Of a DNA stretch of 64,000 nucleotides, positions 27,568 to 35,547 are shown piece by piece. Position numbers and translations under genes: made by a program. The stretch comes from Burkholderia catarinensis (GTDB taxonomy: Bacteria; Pseudomonadota; Gammaproteobacteria; Burkholderiales; Burkholderiaceae). The notes under the pieces are model-generated. The model saw only the letters and a list, made by a program, of their open reading frames with translations, was not told the DNA's origin and made no database searches. The first letter of the stretch is position 1. Each line of letters opens with the position of its first letter. The stretch lies in NCBI RefSeq assembly GCF_001883705.2, contig NZ_MDEQ02000013.1:62001-126000 (forward strand), in the 5' to 3' direction.

Positions 27568-27644
27568 CCAGACCAATTCCGGGCGGCGGAATAAATCCGT
27601 CGTGTCGTCCGGTTGTCTTCAACCTACTTGAACAAGGTCCTTAC

Positions 27645-28385
27645 ATGAATCTTTCTCAGCGTCTCGCTGCAGAGGCATTCGGCACGTTCTGGCTGGTGCT
27701 CGGCGGGTGCGGAAGCGCCGTGCTGGCCGCCGCCTTTCCGGGCCTCGGCATCGGCTTTGCCGGCGTCGCACTTGCCTTCGGCCTGACCGTGCTGACGATG
27801 GCATTCGCAATCGGCCACATTTCGGGTTGCCACCTGAATCCGGCGGTGAGCGTCGGCCTGACGGTCGCCGGCCGCTTCCCGGCACGCGACCTCGTGCCGT
27901 ACATCGTCGCGCAGGTGGTCGGCGCGACGCTCGGCGCATTCGTGCTGTACCTGATCGCGACCGGCAAGCCGGGCTTCGACGTCGTCGGCAGCGGCTTTGC
28001 GACGAACGGCTTCGGCGACCGCTCGCCCGGCCACTACTCGCTCGGCGCGGCGTTCATCTGCGAAGTCGTGATGACGGGCTTCTTCCTGTTCGTGATCCTC
28101 GGCGCCACCGACAAGCGCGCGCCGGCAGGCTTCGCGCCGATCGCGATCGGCCTGTGCCTGACGCTGATCCACCTGATCTCGATTCCGGTCACCAACACGT
28201 CGGTGAACCCGGCCCGCTCGACCGGCCCCGCGCTGTTCGTGGGCGGCGACGCGATCGGCCAGCTCTGGCTGTTCTGGATTGCACCGGTCATCGGCGCGGC
28301 GCTCGCCGGGATCATCTACCCGCTGGTCGCGGGGCGTGACAACGCCGTCGACCTGCTGCCGTCATCAGCTCGCACAAGCGAATAA
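27645..28385 (+). CDS. aqpZ: Aquaporin Z, water channel
   Basis: 246 residues, six transmembrane helices and two half-helices carrying the NPA boxes: [13 protein letters not shown] (about residue 66) and [15 protein letters not shown] (about 190). The Arg after the second NPA and the His in [11 protein letters not shown] belong to the narrow water-selective filter of AqpZ rather than a glycerol facilitator. Inner membrane, osmotic water flow. ATG 27645 is preceded by AAGG. Followed by an intrinsic terminator. Confidence 0.97.
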   Translation: MNLSQRLAAEAFGTFWLVLGGCGSAVLAAAFPGLGIGFAGVALAFGLTVLTMAFAIGHISGCHLNPAVSVGLTVAGRFPARDLVPYIVAQVVGATLGAFVLYLIATGKPGFDVVGSGFATNGFGDRSPGHYSLGAAFICEVVMTGFFLFVILGATDKRAPAGFAPIAIGLCLTLIHLISIPVTNTSVNPARSTGPALFVGGDAIGQLWLFWIAPVIGAALAGIIYPLVAGRDNAVDLLPSSARTSE

Positions 28386-28457
28386 AACACTACGGGGTTA
28401 TGCGAGCAGAGCAGCGAGCCTCACGCTGTCCAAGAATATCGAGGCAGGCAATTTCGA

Positions 28458-28482
28458 CGGGCGCCCCAGGGCGCCCGTTTTT
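28458..28482 (+). terminator. Intrinsic terminator after aqpZ
   Basis: Arms CGGGCGCC (28458-28465) and GGCGCCCG (28470-28477) with a CCAG loop, followed by TTTTT. Confidence 0.88.
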
Positions 28483-28489
28483 CATTTCC

Positions 28490-28554
28490 GCTCGGGAAGT
28501 GCGCTCGGGAAGTGCGCTCGGGCTGGGCGCTCGGGCTGGGCGCTCAGGAAGCGG
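28490..28554. repeat. 13-bp tandem repeat, four to five units
   Basis: Two units of GCTCGGGAAGTGC (28490-28515), two of GCTCGGGCTGGGC (28516-28541), and a decayed fifth unit (GCTCAGGAAGCGG) that enters the 3' end of the HAD phosphatase gene, including its stop codon. The pairwise units suggest two duplication steps. Confidence 0.85.
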
Positions 28555-29368
28555 CGACGTTGTCCTCGAGCGAGAACAGCGTGCGCAGGTGGCGGGCGAC
28601 ACCCGCGTCGAAGTTGTTGCCGATCCGCGGGATGTGCGGCAGCTGCGCCATCAGGTCGGGGTTCGCGTTGTTCATCATGAACGCGTGACCGGCGGTTTCG
28701 AGCAGGTCGATATCGTTCATGTTGTCGCCAAACGCGATGCAGTGGCCGGTGTCGACGCCGAGCCGCGCGAGCACCGTGCGCAGCGCGCGGCCCTTCGACA
28801 CGTTCGCGGTCATCACTTCGAGACAGTCGGGCAGCGAGTACGTGACGTATAACGCATCGCCGAAGCGCACGCGCATCTGTTCGGCGAGCACCGCCAGATC
28901 GGCCGGCTCGCCGATGTACAGCACCTTCGCGATAGCCGCGCCGTCGTGCGCGGCCATGTCGATCACGTCGTACCGGAAGCCCGAATCCTGGTGGAATTCC
29001 AGCAGGTGCGGCGCATCGCGGTCGATCAGCCAGCCCTGGTCGGTGAACAGGTTGACGATCACGCGGCCGTGCGTGCCGACGACGTCCGGCTGCACGAGGC
29101 CGCGGACGATCGCGGGATCGATGTCCTGCGCGTGGATCGTCGTGTCGTCCGGCGCATGCACGCGCGCGCCGTTCGACGTGATCAGGTACGGCCGGATGCC
29201 GAGCACGTCGCGAATGCCGGCGACGTCCGCGTAATGGCGCCCCGTGGCGATCACGAACTGCAGGCCGTCGCGGTCGAGCCGGCGGACGGTGTCGATCGTA
29301 TACGGATCGAGCTGGTGGTCGCTGTTCAGCAGGGTACCGTCGAGATCGGTGGCGATGACTTTGTACAT
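28544..29368 (-). CDS. Cof-type HAD-superfamily IIB phosphatase
   Basis: 274 residues. Motif I DLDGTLLNSDHQ near residue 8 (nucleophile and acid/base Asp), motif II in QFVIATGRHY, Lys in TANVSKGRAL, motif IV GDNMNDIDLLETAG (about 215). The alpha/beta cap between motifs II and III marks the Cof/YbhA/YidA group, which dephosphorylates sugar phosphates, pyridoxal phosphate or flavin intermediates. The specific substrate is not predictable. ATG 29368. The upstream kinase-like gene is on the same strand, 137 bases away. Confidence 0.92.
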   Translation of the reverse strand: MYKVIATDLDGTLLNSDHQLDPYTIDTVRRLDRDGLQFVIATGRHYADVAGIRDVLGIRPYLITSNGARVHAPDDTTIHAQDIDPAIVRGLVQPDVVGTHGRVIVNLFTDQGWLIDRDAPHLLEFHQDSGFRYDVIDMAAHDGAAIAKVLYIGEPADLAVLAEQMRVRFGDALYVTYSLPDCLEVMTANVSKGRALRTVLARLGVDTGHCIAFGDNMNDIDLLETAGHAFMMNNANPDLMAQLPHIPRIGNNFDAGVARHLRTLFSLEDNVAAS

Positions 29369-29505
29369 GGGACGGAAGGATGGCGCTCAGGGCTCTGCGG
29401 AACGGCCATTTTAACGTCGTGCCCGGTTGCGCGCCGGATGGTTCCCGGTCGACCGCCGCCTTCGGTGCTGCTTCAACGCGCCATCAACCCCGCCTTACTC
29501 CAACT

Positions 29506-30387
29506 TCAGCCGCCTTCCGCCGCCCGCAACGCCTGCAGCGCGAGCCGCAGCGCGCCGTGCGCCGAATCGTCGAGCGGCGCGCGCAGCCGCGCGGCGTGAC
29601 GCGCCGGCACGGCCGGCGCGAGTGCGTCCGCCAACCCGCCGCACAGCGCGACCGGCAGTGCCTGCTGCGGATCGAGCGCATCGATCATCTTGCCGATCTC
29701 GTCGCCGGCCTGCGCGATCAGCGCGCCCGCGACCGGATGCATGCGATGTGCGAACACGATCGGCGCGAGACGTGCGTAGATCGTCTGGTTCGCATCGCAC
29801 GACCACTGGACGAGCGCGTCGCGATCCTGCGCCCCCGTTTCCGCAAGCAGCGCATCGGCGAATGCATCGCGCGGCACGCGGCCGTCGAGCGCCTGTTGCG
29901 CATAGGCGAGCGCACGCACGCCGAGCCACGCGCCGCTCGCCTCGTCGCCGGATGGAAAACCGAAGCCGCCCGCGATCCGGCACGCGCCGGCCGCATCGAG
30001 CGCCGCTGCGATGCTGCCGGTGCCGAGCGCGACGATGAGCCCCGGCGCGCCGCCGTGCGCGCCGACGACGGTGGTATACGCATCGCTCTCGATCGCGAGC
30101 GCGCCGAGCGGCGCCTGCGCACGGAACGCGGCGAGCCACGCCGCATTGTTGACGCCCGCGAGCCCGCAGCCGAGCGCGCACTGCGACCAGTCGAACGCGA
30201 AGCCGGCCTGCGTGAACGCGTCCGCGCAGGCCGCGCCGATCGACGCCCATGCGCGCTCGATGCCGAGACCGAGCCCCGACGGGCCGCCGCGCCCCTGCGC
30301 GAGCTCGCGCCCGTGCCGGTCGGCCAGCACCGCGCGCGTGCCCGTGCCGCCGCCGTCGATGCCGATCGCAAAAAGTAGTGCCGCCAT
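29506..30387 (-). CDS. BadF/BadG/BcrA-type ATPase, probable N-acetylglucosamine/glucosamine kinase
   Basis: 293 residues, ASKHA fold. Phosphate-1 motif FAIGIDGGGTGTRAVLAD at the N-terminus, GCGLAGVNN (about residue 75), adenosine-side motif IVALGTGSIAAAL, then GGFGFPSGDEASGAWLG, typical of GlcNAc-kinase-like members. Probably phosphorylates an amino sugar in the cytosol. Substrate assignment is inference from the family. Divergent from tag. Confidence 0.83.
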   Translation of the reverse strand: MAALLFAIGIDGGGTGTRAVLADRHGRELAQGRGGPSGLGLGIERAWASIGAACADAFTQAGFAFDWSQCALGCGLAGVNNAAWLAAFRAQAPLGALAIESDAYTTVVGAHGGAPGLIVALGTGSIAAALDAAGACRIAGGFGFPSGDEASGAWLGVRALAYAQQALDGRVPRDAFADALLAETGAQDRDALVQWSCDANQTIYARLAPIVFAHRMHPVAGALIAQAGDEIGKMIDALDPQQALPVALCGGLADALAPAVPARHAARLRAPLDDSAHGALRLALQALRAAEGG

Positions 30388-30529
30388 GCCTTCATCCCGC
30401 TGATTCGAACAGGCGCCAAGCTTAACCGGATCGGCCCCGCGCGCCCATCTGCCGTTCGGCCTGCTATCCCGCGAAAAGCGCTTCCGCTATGCTGGCGCGA
30501 TCGAATCGACACTGAAAACGAGGCAGACG

Positions 30530-31132
30530 ATGTCGCAGCGGTGCAACTGGGTGAAGACTGAAGCGGACGCTCACTATCACGATACCGAGTGGGGCGTGCC
30601 GTCGCATGACGATCGCCACCTGTTCGAAATGCTGATCCTGGAAGGCGCGCAGGCGGGGCTGTCGTGGTCGACGATCCTGAACAAGCGCGCGGGCTATCGC
30701 GACGCATTCGCGGATTTCGATGTCGACGCCGTTGCGCGCTTCACGCCGAAGCGCATTGAGAAGCTGCTGGAGAACCCCGGCATCGTGCGCAATCGCGCAA
30801 AGGTCGAATCGGCGGTCACCAACGCGCGCGCCGTGCAGCGCATCCGCGAAGAACACGGGTCGCTCGCCGCGTTCCTGTGGTCGTTCGTCGGCAACACGCC
30901 GATCCAGAACGCGTGGCCGTCGTACCGCGACGCGCCCGCGTCGACCGAGCAGTCCGACGCGCTCAGCAAGGCGTTGAAGGCGTACGGCTGCAAGTTCGTC
31001 GGCTCGACGATCTGCTACGCGCTGATGCAGGCGACCGGCATGGTCAACGATCACGAGGTCACCTGCCCGTGCCACGCGCCATGCGCGGCGCTCGGCGGCA
31101 AGCAGCCGGCGCGCCGGCTCAAGGCGGGCTGA
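30530..31132 (+). CDS. tag: DNA-3-methyladenine glycosylase I
   Basis: 200 residues. Zinc-binding residues are visible: Cys near the N-terminus (QRCNWV), His in YHDTEWGVP, and the C-terminal NDHEVTCPCH. The active-site region LFEMLILEGAQAGLSWSTIL is the Tag signature. Excises 3-methyladenine from alkylated DNA. ATG 30530 follows GAGGCAGACG. Monocistronic, divergent from the kinase gene. Confidence 0.97.
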   Translation: MSQRCNWVKTEADAHYHDTEWGVPSHDDRHLFEMLILEGAQAGLSWSTILNKRAGYRDAFADFDVDAVARFTPKRIEKLLENPGIVRNRAKVESAVTNARAVQRIREEHGSLAAFLWSFVGNTPIQNAWPSYRDAPASTEQSDALSKALKAYGCKFVGSTICYALMQATGMVNDHEVTCPCHAPCAALGGKQPARRLKAG

Positions 31133-31219
31133 CGGCGCGGCACGGCACCTGCTGGCCGCCCATCCTTTGCCCCGCGGCGCCACCGCGGTCCTCCACCGCC
31201 GTCCGCCACCGGCCGTCCG

Positions 31220-31390
31220 CTACCGCACGGCGCGCGCCGGCGCCGGCACGACCGACCGCGCAGCCCGCACGCACGCGCGGCGCTTCTTCAACCCGATGTA
31301 GATCCCCGTCACGCTTAGCATCGCGATGACGATGCCGAGCGTGCTCACCGCGACGCGGCGGCTCGCCTTTCCCGGCCCCCAAAAGCAAAA
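31220..31390 (-). pseudogene. C-terminal remnant of a PepSY-type membrane protein
   Basis: On the minus strand, one frame ending at a TAG (31220) reads GKASRRVAVSTLGIVIAMLS followed by VTGIYIGLKKRR and a basic tail. A single hydrophobic helix flanked by SRR and KKRR like this closes PepSY-associated transmembrane proteins. The frame has no normal start. A GTG at 31348 would give 42 residues. Upstream it runs straight into the rpsU terminator, so the rest of the gene is missing. I read it as a leftover of a deletion, though a tiny functional membrane peptide cannot be excluded. Confidence 0.5.
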
Positions 31391-31428
31391 CGGCGGAGCG
31401 GCTTCTTTCGAAGCACGCTCCGCCGTTT
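31381..31428 (-). terminator. Intrinsic terminator after rpsU
   Basis: Thirteen-base arms AAACGGCGGAGCG (31388-31400) and CGCTCCGCCGTTT (31416-31428), with an inner GCTTC-TTTC-GAAGC hairpin. On the minus strand TTGCTTTT follows. Located 22 bases past the rpsU stop. Confidence 0.92.
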
Positions 31429-31450
31429 CGCGGCGAACCGTAAGACGCTC

Positions 31451-31663
31451 TTAGTGGAGCTTCTTCGGCAGCATCTGGCTGCGCAGGCGCTTGTGCAGGC
31501 GCTTGACGGCTGCTGCCTTCTTGCGCTTGCGGACTGCGGTCGGCTTTTCGTAGGACTGGCGTTCGCGCAGTTCAGCGATCAGGCCATTTTTTTCGATAGC
31601 ACGGCGAAAGCGGCGAATCGCCACTTCGAACGGCTCGTTTTCTTTCAGAAGAATCGTCGTCAT
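31451..31663 (-). CDS. rpsU: 30S ribosomal protein S21
   Basis: 70 residues. [30 protein letters not shown] and a Lys/Arg-rich second half ending PKKLH are diagnostic of bS21. Needed for translation initiation on many mRNAs. ATG 31663 has AGGAACGAC upstream. Monocistronic with its own strong terminator. Confidence 0.98.
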   Translation of the reverse strand: MTTILLKENEPFEVAIRRFRRAIEKNGLIAELRERQSYEKPTAVRKRKKAAAVKRLHKRLRSQMLPKKLH

Positions 31664-32181
31664 GTCGTTCCTAAATTGCTTAAACGGTCAAAAACGTAGC
31701 GGCCAAGCGCCACGCACCGGCCATCCGAGCGTCCCCACAAACAGGCGAAACGAGCGGAAATACGGCCTCGGAGGCCGGAAAAGAGAGGCGGAAAGCACCG
31801 CGAGTACGCTTCACAGCCGCGTGCAGCGCCGCGTTTGACTGCCAGCAAACATGCCGAAAACGGCGAAGGCGTGCAGAAATCTCAATTCAGCCCGCCATCA
31901 TAGCAGGGAATCACAGACAAAACCATCCTTTTGTCGATTGCGTGTGCACAGGCGCACGACTGCGTGGTCGGACCGATATCTGTCCCCGATAACCCGGCGT
32001 CACGCCGGGGTCCGTCCGAAATGACAAAGAAGGATAAAAAATCGGGCCGAATCTCAACGCGCCCCTCAAGTTTTGTTTTGGTACGCCGAAATCCTGCTCT
32101 GAGGCGGCCAGCAATGAACGAGTGCTTCCGCCGACGCCAAAACGGCTTTCCAGGGCTTTCGGCTTAAACAGGAGATTTTCA
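31664..32181. other. Divergent regulatory region between rpsU and fliC
   Basis: 518 bases without a credible gene. The fliC sigma-28 promoter lies in the right part. A short hairpin CCCGGCG/CGCCGGG lies at about 31993-32009. The rpsU promoter must also be here, but I could not choose one. AT content rises toward fliC. Confidence 0.5.
32066..32092 (+). promoter_or_regulatory. Sigma-28 (FliA) promoter of fliC
   Basis: TCAAGTTT (32066-32073), exactly 11 bases, GCCGAAAT (32085-32092). Matches the consensus at seven and six of eight positions. The start codon is about 90 bases downstream. Confidence 0.85.
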
Positions 32182-33336
32182 ATGCTCGGAATTAACAGCA
32201 ACATCAACTCGCTGGTTGCACAGCAGAACCTCAGCGGCTCGCAAAACGCCCTGTCGCAGGCAATCACGCGCCTGTCGTCGGGCAAGCGCATCAACAGCGC
32301 AGCGGACGACGCAGCAGGCCTCGCGATCTCGACCCGGATGCAGACGCAGATCAATGGTCTGAACCAAGGCGTGTCGAACTCGAACGACGGCGTGTCGATG
32401 ATTCAAACGGCATCGAGCGCACTGTCGTCGCTGACGAACAGCCTGCAGCGTATCCGCCAGCTGGCCGTCCAGGCGTCGACGGGCACGATGTCCTCGACCG
32501 ACCAGGCAGCACTGCAACAGGAAGTCGCGCAGCAGATCCAGGAAGTGAACCGTGTCGCGTCGCAAACGACGTACAACGGCACGAACATTCTCGACGGCTC
32601 GGCAGGCATCGTGTCGTTCCAGGTCGGCGCGAACGTCGGCCAGACGATTTCGCTGGACCTGAGCCAAAGCATGTCGGCTGCCAAGATCGGCGGTGGTCTG
32701 GTGCAGAAGGGTCAGACGGTTGGCACGGTGACGGGCCTGAATCTCGACGCAGCTGGCGCGTATACGTCGGCCACCGCGACGATCTCCGCGATCAACGTGA
32801 TTTCCGACGGCAAGGGCGGCTATTCGTTCTCTGACCAGAACGGCCAAAGCATCACGGCGACGGTCGCGCAAGCAGTGTTCGGCGCCAACGCAACGGCCGG
32901 CACGGGCACGCAAGTCGGCGCACTGGCGCTGCAGAGCGCCGCAACCGGCGCCAGCACGACCTCCGCTCAACTCACGGCAATCAACAACGCGATCGCCCAG
33001 ATCAACGCTGTCAACACGCCGAAGACCGTGTCGGGCCTCGACATCAGCACCGTCAGCGGTGCGAACGTCGCGATGGTGTCGATCGACAACGCGCTGCAAA
33101 CGGTGAACAACGTTCAGGCACAACTGGGCGCGGCGCAAAACCGCTTCACGGCAATCGCCACGTCGCAGCAAGCTGAATCGACCGACCTGTCGTCGGCACA
33201 GTCGCAGATCACCGACGCGAACTTCGCACAGGAAACCGCGAACATGTCGAAGAACCAGGTGCTGCAGCAAGCAGGCATCTCGGTGCTCGCACAGGCGAAC
33301 TCGCTGCCGCAGCAGGTCCTGAAGCTCCTGCAGTAA
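32182..33336 (+). CDS. fliC: Flagellin
   Basis: 384 residues. Conserved D0/D1 helices at both ends: LGINSNINSLVAQQNLSGSQ, LSSGKRINSAADDAAGLAI and, C-terminally, NFAQETANMSKNQVLQQAG and NSLPQQVLKLLQ. The middle (about 170-285) is the variable Ala/Thr/Ser-rich surface domain, a likely target for O-glycosylation by the genes downstream. No cysteine. The length fits the shorter of the two flagellin classes known in the cepacia complex. ATG 32182 has AGGAG upstream, and earlier in-frame starts lie in the leader. Confidence 0.97.
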   Translation: MLGINSNINSLVAQQNLSGSQNALSQAITRLSSGKRINSAADDAAGLAISTRMQTQINGLNQGVSNSNDGVSMIQTASSALSSLTNSLQRIRQLAVQASTGTMSSTDQAALQQEVAQQIQEVNRVASQTTYNGTNILDGSAGIVSFQVGANVGQTISLDLSQSMSAAKIGGGLVQKGQTVGTVTGLNLDAAGAYTSATATISAINVISDGKGGYSFSDQNGQSITATVAQAVFGANATAGTGTQVGALALQSAATGASTTSAQLTAINNAIAQINAVNTPKTVSGLDISTVSGANVAMVSIDNALQTVNNVQAQLGAAQNRFTAIATSQQAESTDLSSAQSQITDANFAQETANMSKNQVLQQAGISVLAQANSLPQQVLKLLQ

Positions 33337-33352
33337 TCGCGTAGCAACCCAC

Positions 33353-33416
33353 GGCCGGGCCCCGCGTAACGCGCGGCCCGGCCGCAAGCACTTGGCACGC
33401 GGGGCCTTGCCCCGCG
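33353..33416. repeat. Two GC-rich hairpins between fliC and fliD
   Basis: First: GGCCGGGC (33353-33360) with GCCCGGCC (33376-33383). Second: CGCGGGGC (33398-33405) with GCCCCGCG (33409-33416), loop CTT. No T-run follows either. They may stabilise the abundant fliC message or partly attenuate read-through into fliD. Confidence 0.6.
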
Positions 33417-33468
33417 GCCAGGTCTTCTTCCCGAATTCCACGGATCATCCGCCGCACGGAGCAACACG

Positions 33469-34977
33469 ATGTCGACGATCAATTCCGCCGTCAATTCCGC
33501 CAACGCCTCGGCCAACAGCCAGCTGCAGCAGGCTGCCCAATCGATCATCAGCGGTTCGACCGGCAACTCGTCGATGGACGTCAACTCGCTCGTGAAGGCG
33601 CTCGTCAATGCGAAAACCGCCGGTCAGACCGCCGCGCTCAACGCGCAGCAGACCAGCGACAACACCCAGATTTCCGCGTACGGCGCACTGTCGGCCGCGC
33701 TGAGCGCCCTCCAGGCCGGCCTCACGACGCTGTCGAACGGCTCGCTGCAAAGCACCTTCACCGCGACCGCGAGCGGCACGGGCCTGACCGCAACCGCGGG
33801 TGCCGGGGCCGTGGCCGGCAGCTATTCGGTCGGCGTCACGCAGATCGCGACGTCGCAGTCGCTGTCGTCGGCCGCGTTCGGTTCGTCGACGGCGCTCGGC
33901 ACCGGCACGATGACGCTGTCGCTCGGCAGCAAGTCGTTCACGGTCGACGTGAACGGCGCAAACAACACGCTGTCCGGCATCGCCGCGGCGATCAACAACA
34001 CGACCGGCAACCCTGGCATCGTCGCATCGGTCGTCAACGGCACCGACGGCGCGCACCTCGTACTCAGCTCGACACCGACCGGCGCGGCGAACACGATCAG
34101 CGTCGCGCTCAGCAATGTGGCCGGCGACAACGGCCTGTCCAGCCTTGGCGTCACGTCAACGGCCAGCACGACGGGCGGCCAGTCGACCTTTACGTCCGCG
34201 AACGGCGCCGCCGCCTGGAAGCAAAGCACGGTCGCCCAGGACGCCGCGTACACGATCAACGGCATCGCCGGCACGAGCGCGAGCAACACCGTGACGAGCG
34301 CAATCACCGGCGTCACGCTGAACCTGACCACCGCCGCCGTCAACGCGACGCAACCGCAAACGCTGACGGTCACCACCGACACGAAATCCCAGGCCGCCGC
34401 GATCAACAACTTCGCGACGCTCTACAACACGCTCGTCACGACGATGGGCTCGCTGTCGAGCTTCACGTCCGGCGCGTCGTCGCAAGGCCCGCTGCTCGGC
34501 GACTCGACGCTGAACACGGTCAAGAACGCGCTCGCGTCGATCGTCGCGAGCGGCGTGAACGGCAACGGCTCTACGGTCAACCTCGCGTCGATCGGTGTCA
34601 CGCTGCAGGCCGACGGCACACTGCAGGTCGACAACACGGCGCTTAACGGCGCACTGCAGAACAATCCGACGGGCGTCGCATCGCTGTTCAACTCGACGAC
34701 CGGGCTCGGCGAGCAGTTGACGACGAACATCACGAACTACACGAAAACGAACGGGCTGATCGCCGCACGCACGACGGCGCTCAGCAACGACCTGAAGAGC
34801 GTCGCGCAGCAGCAGACGACCCTGTCGAACTACTCGGCGCAGCTGACCAGCCAGTACCAGGCGCAATTCACCGCGCTCAATACGCTGATGGCGACGATGA
34901 ACAGCAACTCGCAGTACCTGACGCAGCTCTTCGGCGGCGCGAACAGCGCCGGCGCGATGTCGAACAACAAGGGCTGA
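33469..34977 (+). CDS. fliD: Flagellar filament capping protein FliD (hook-associated protein 2)
   Basis: 502 residues. N-terminal helix STGNSSMDVNSLVKALVNAK and the FliD_N pattern. The FliD_C part carries AAINNFATLYNTLVTTMGSL and GPLLGDSTLNTVKNAL. The C-terminal coiled coil reads QYQAQFTALNTLMATMNSNS with QYLTQLF. Exported and assembled as the pentameric cap under which flagellin polymerises. Composition is Thr/Ser/Ala-rich like FliC. Very probably co-transcribed from the fliC promoter, through two hairpins. Confidence 0.97.
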   Translation: MSTINSAVNSANASANSQLQQAAQSIISGSTGNSSMDVNSLVKALVNAKTAGQTAALNAQQTSDNTQISAYGALSAALSALQAGLTTLSNGSLQSTFTATASGTGLTATAGAGAVAGSYSVGVTQIATSQSLSSAAFGSSTALGTGTMTLSLGSKSFTVDVNGANNTLSGIAAAINNTTGNPGIVASVVNGTDGAHLVLSSTPTGAANTISVALSNVAGDNGLSSLGVTSTASTTGGQSTFTSANGAAAWKQSTVAQDAAYTINGIAGTSASNTVTSAITGVTLNLTTAAVNATQPQTLTVTTDTKSQAAAINNFATLYNTLVTTMGSLSSFTSGASSQGPLLGDSTLNTVKNALASIVASGVNGNGSTVNLASIGVTLQADGTLQVDNTALNGALQNNPTGVASLFNSTTGLGEQLTTNITNYTKTNGLIAARTTALSNDLKSVAQQQTTLSNYSAQLTSQYQAQFTALNTLMATMNSNSQYLTQLFGGANSAGAMSNNKG

Positions 34978-35002
34978 CCGCCAGCCGGACAGGAGAGCCA
35001 CG

Positions 35003-35302
35003 ATGGAGCAAACCGAACTGATCGCGCAACTCGACGCGCTCACCGATGCAATCGAACACGCGGCCGCGATGGCCGACTGGATCGAAGCGGCGCGCCTCGT
35101 CGACGCGCGCGGGACGCTCGTCACGTTGCTCGCGGCCGACCAGCCGCCCGCCGGCATCGCCGCGATCCGCCGCATGCAGACCAGCAACGACCGCATCTTC
35201 GCCGACGCGCAACGCGCGCAGCAGGCGCTGACCGACGAATACCAGGCCGCGATGGGCCGCGTACAGGCCGTCGGCCAGTACCAGAGCGTCGCGAGCCGAT
35301 AA
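35003..35302 (+). CDS. fliT: FliT-like flagellar export chaperone
   Basis: 99 residues, all helical: LIAQLDALTDAIEHAAAMAD, DWIEAARLVDARGTLVTLL, QRAQQALTDEYQAAMGR. Size and position directly after fliD fit FliT, the FliD chaperone. Sequence similarity to enteric FliT is only modest, so the name rests mainly on context. ATG 35003 has AGGAGAG upstream. Ends before a strong terminator. Confidence 0.8.
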   Translation: MEQTELIAQLDALTDAIEHAAAMADWIEAARLVDARGTLVTLLAADQPPAGIAAIRRMQTSNDRIFADAQRAQQALTDEYQAAMGRVQAVGQYQSVASR

Positions 35303-35387
35303 GCCGCATCCGGCGCCGCGCCAGGCCGCGCGCGCCAACCCGACAACAAGAACTACGCGCTGATGTGAGGGCGTGCTCGTTCGCCTC

Positions 35388-35414
35388 CGCCCGCCTTGTG
35401 CGGGCGTTTTTTTT
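35388..35414 (+). terminator. Intrinsic terminator of the fliC-fliD-fliT unit
   Basis: Arms CGCCCGC (35388-35394) and GCGGGCG (35400-35406) followed by eight Ts. Confidence 0.93.
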
Positions 35415-35547
35415 GCGGTCGGTACGTCGTCGGCTCGCGGCGACCTGCCGTGGACGCGCTCATCAATCAAACTGACGCGGCTTTTGGCATCATCTCGGTG
35501 CATCGGTTCACGGCAACCCTGCAGATAATGATAGCGATCGATTCCCC

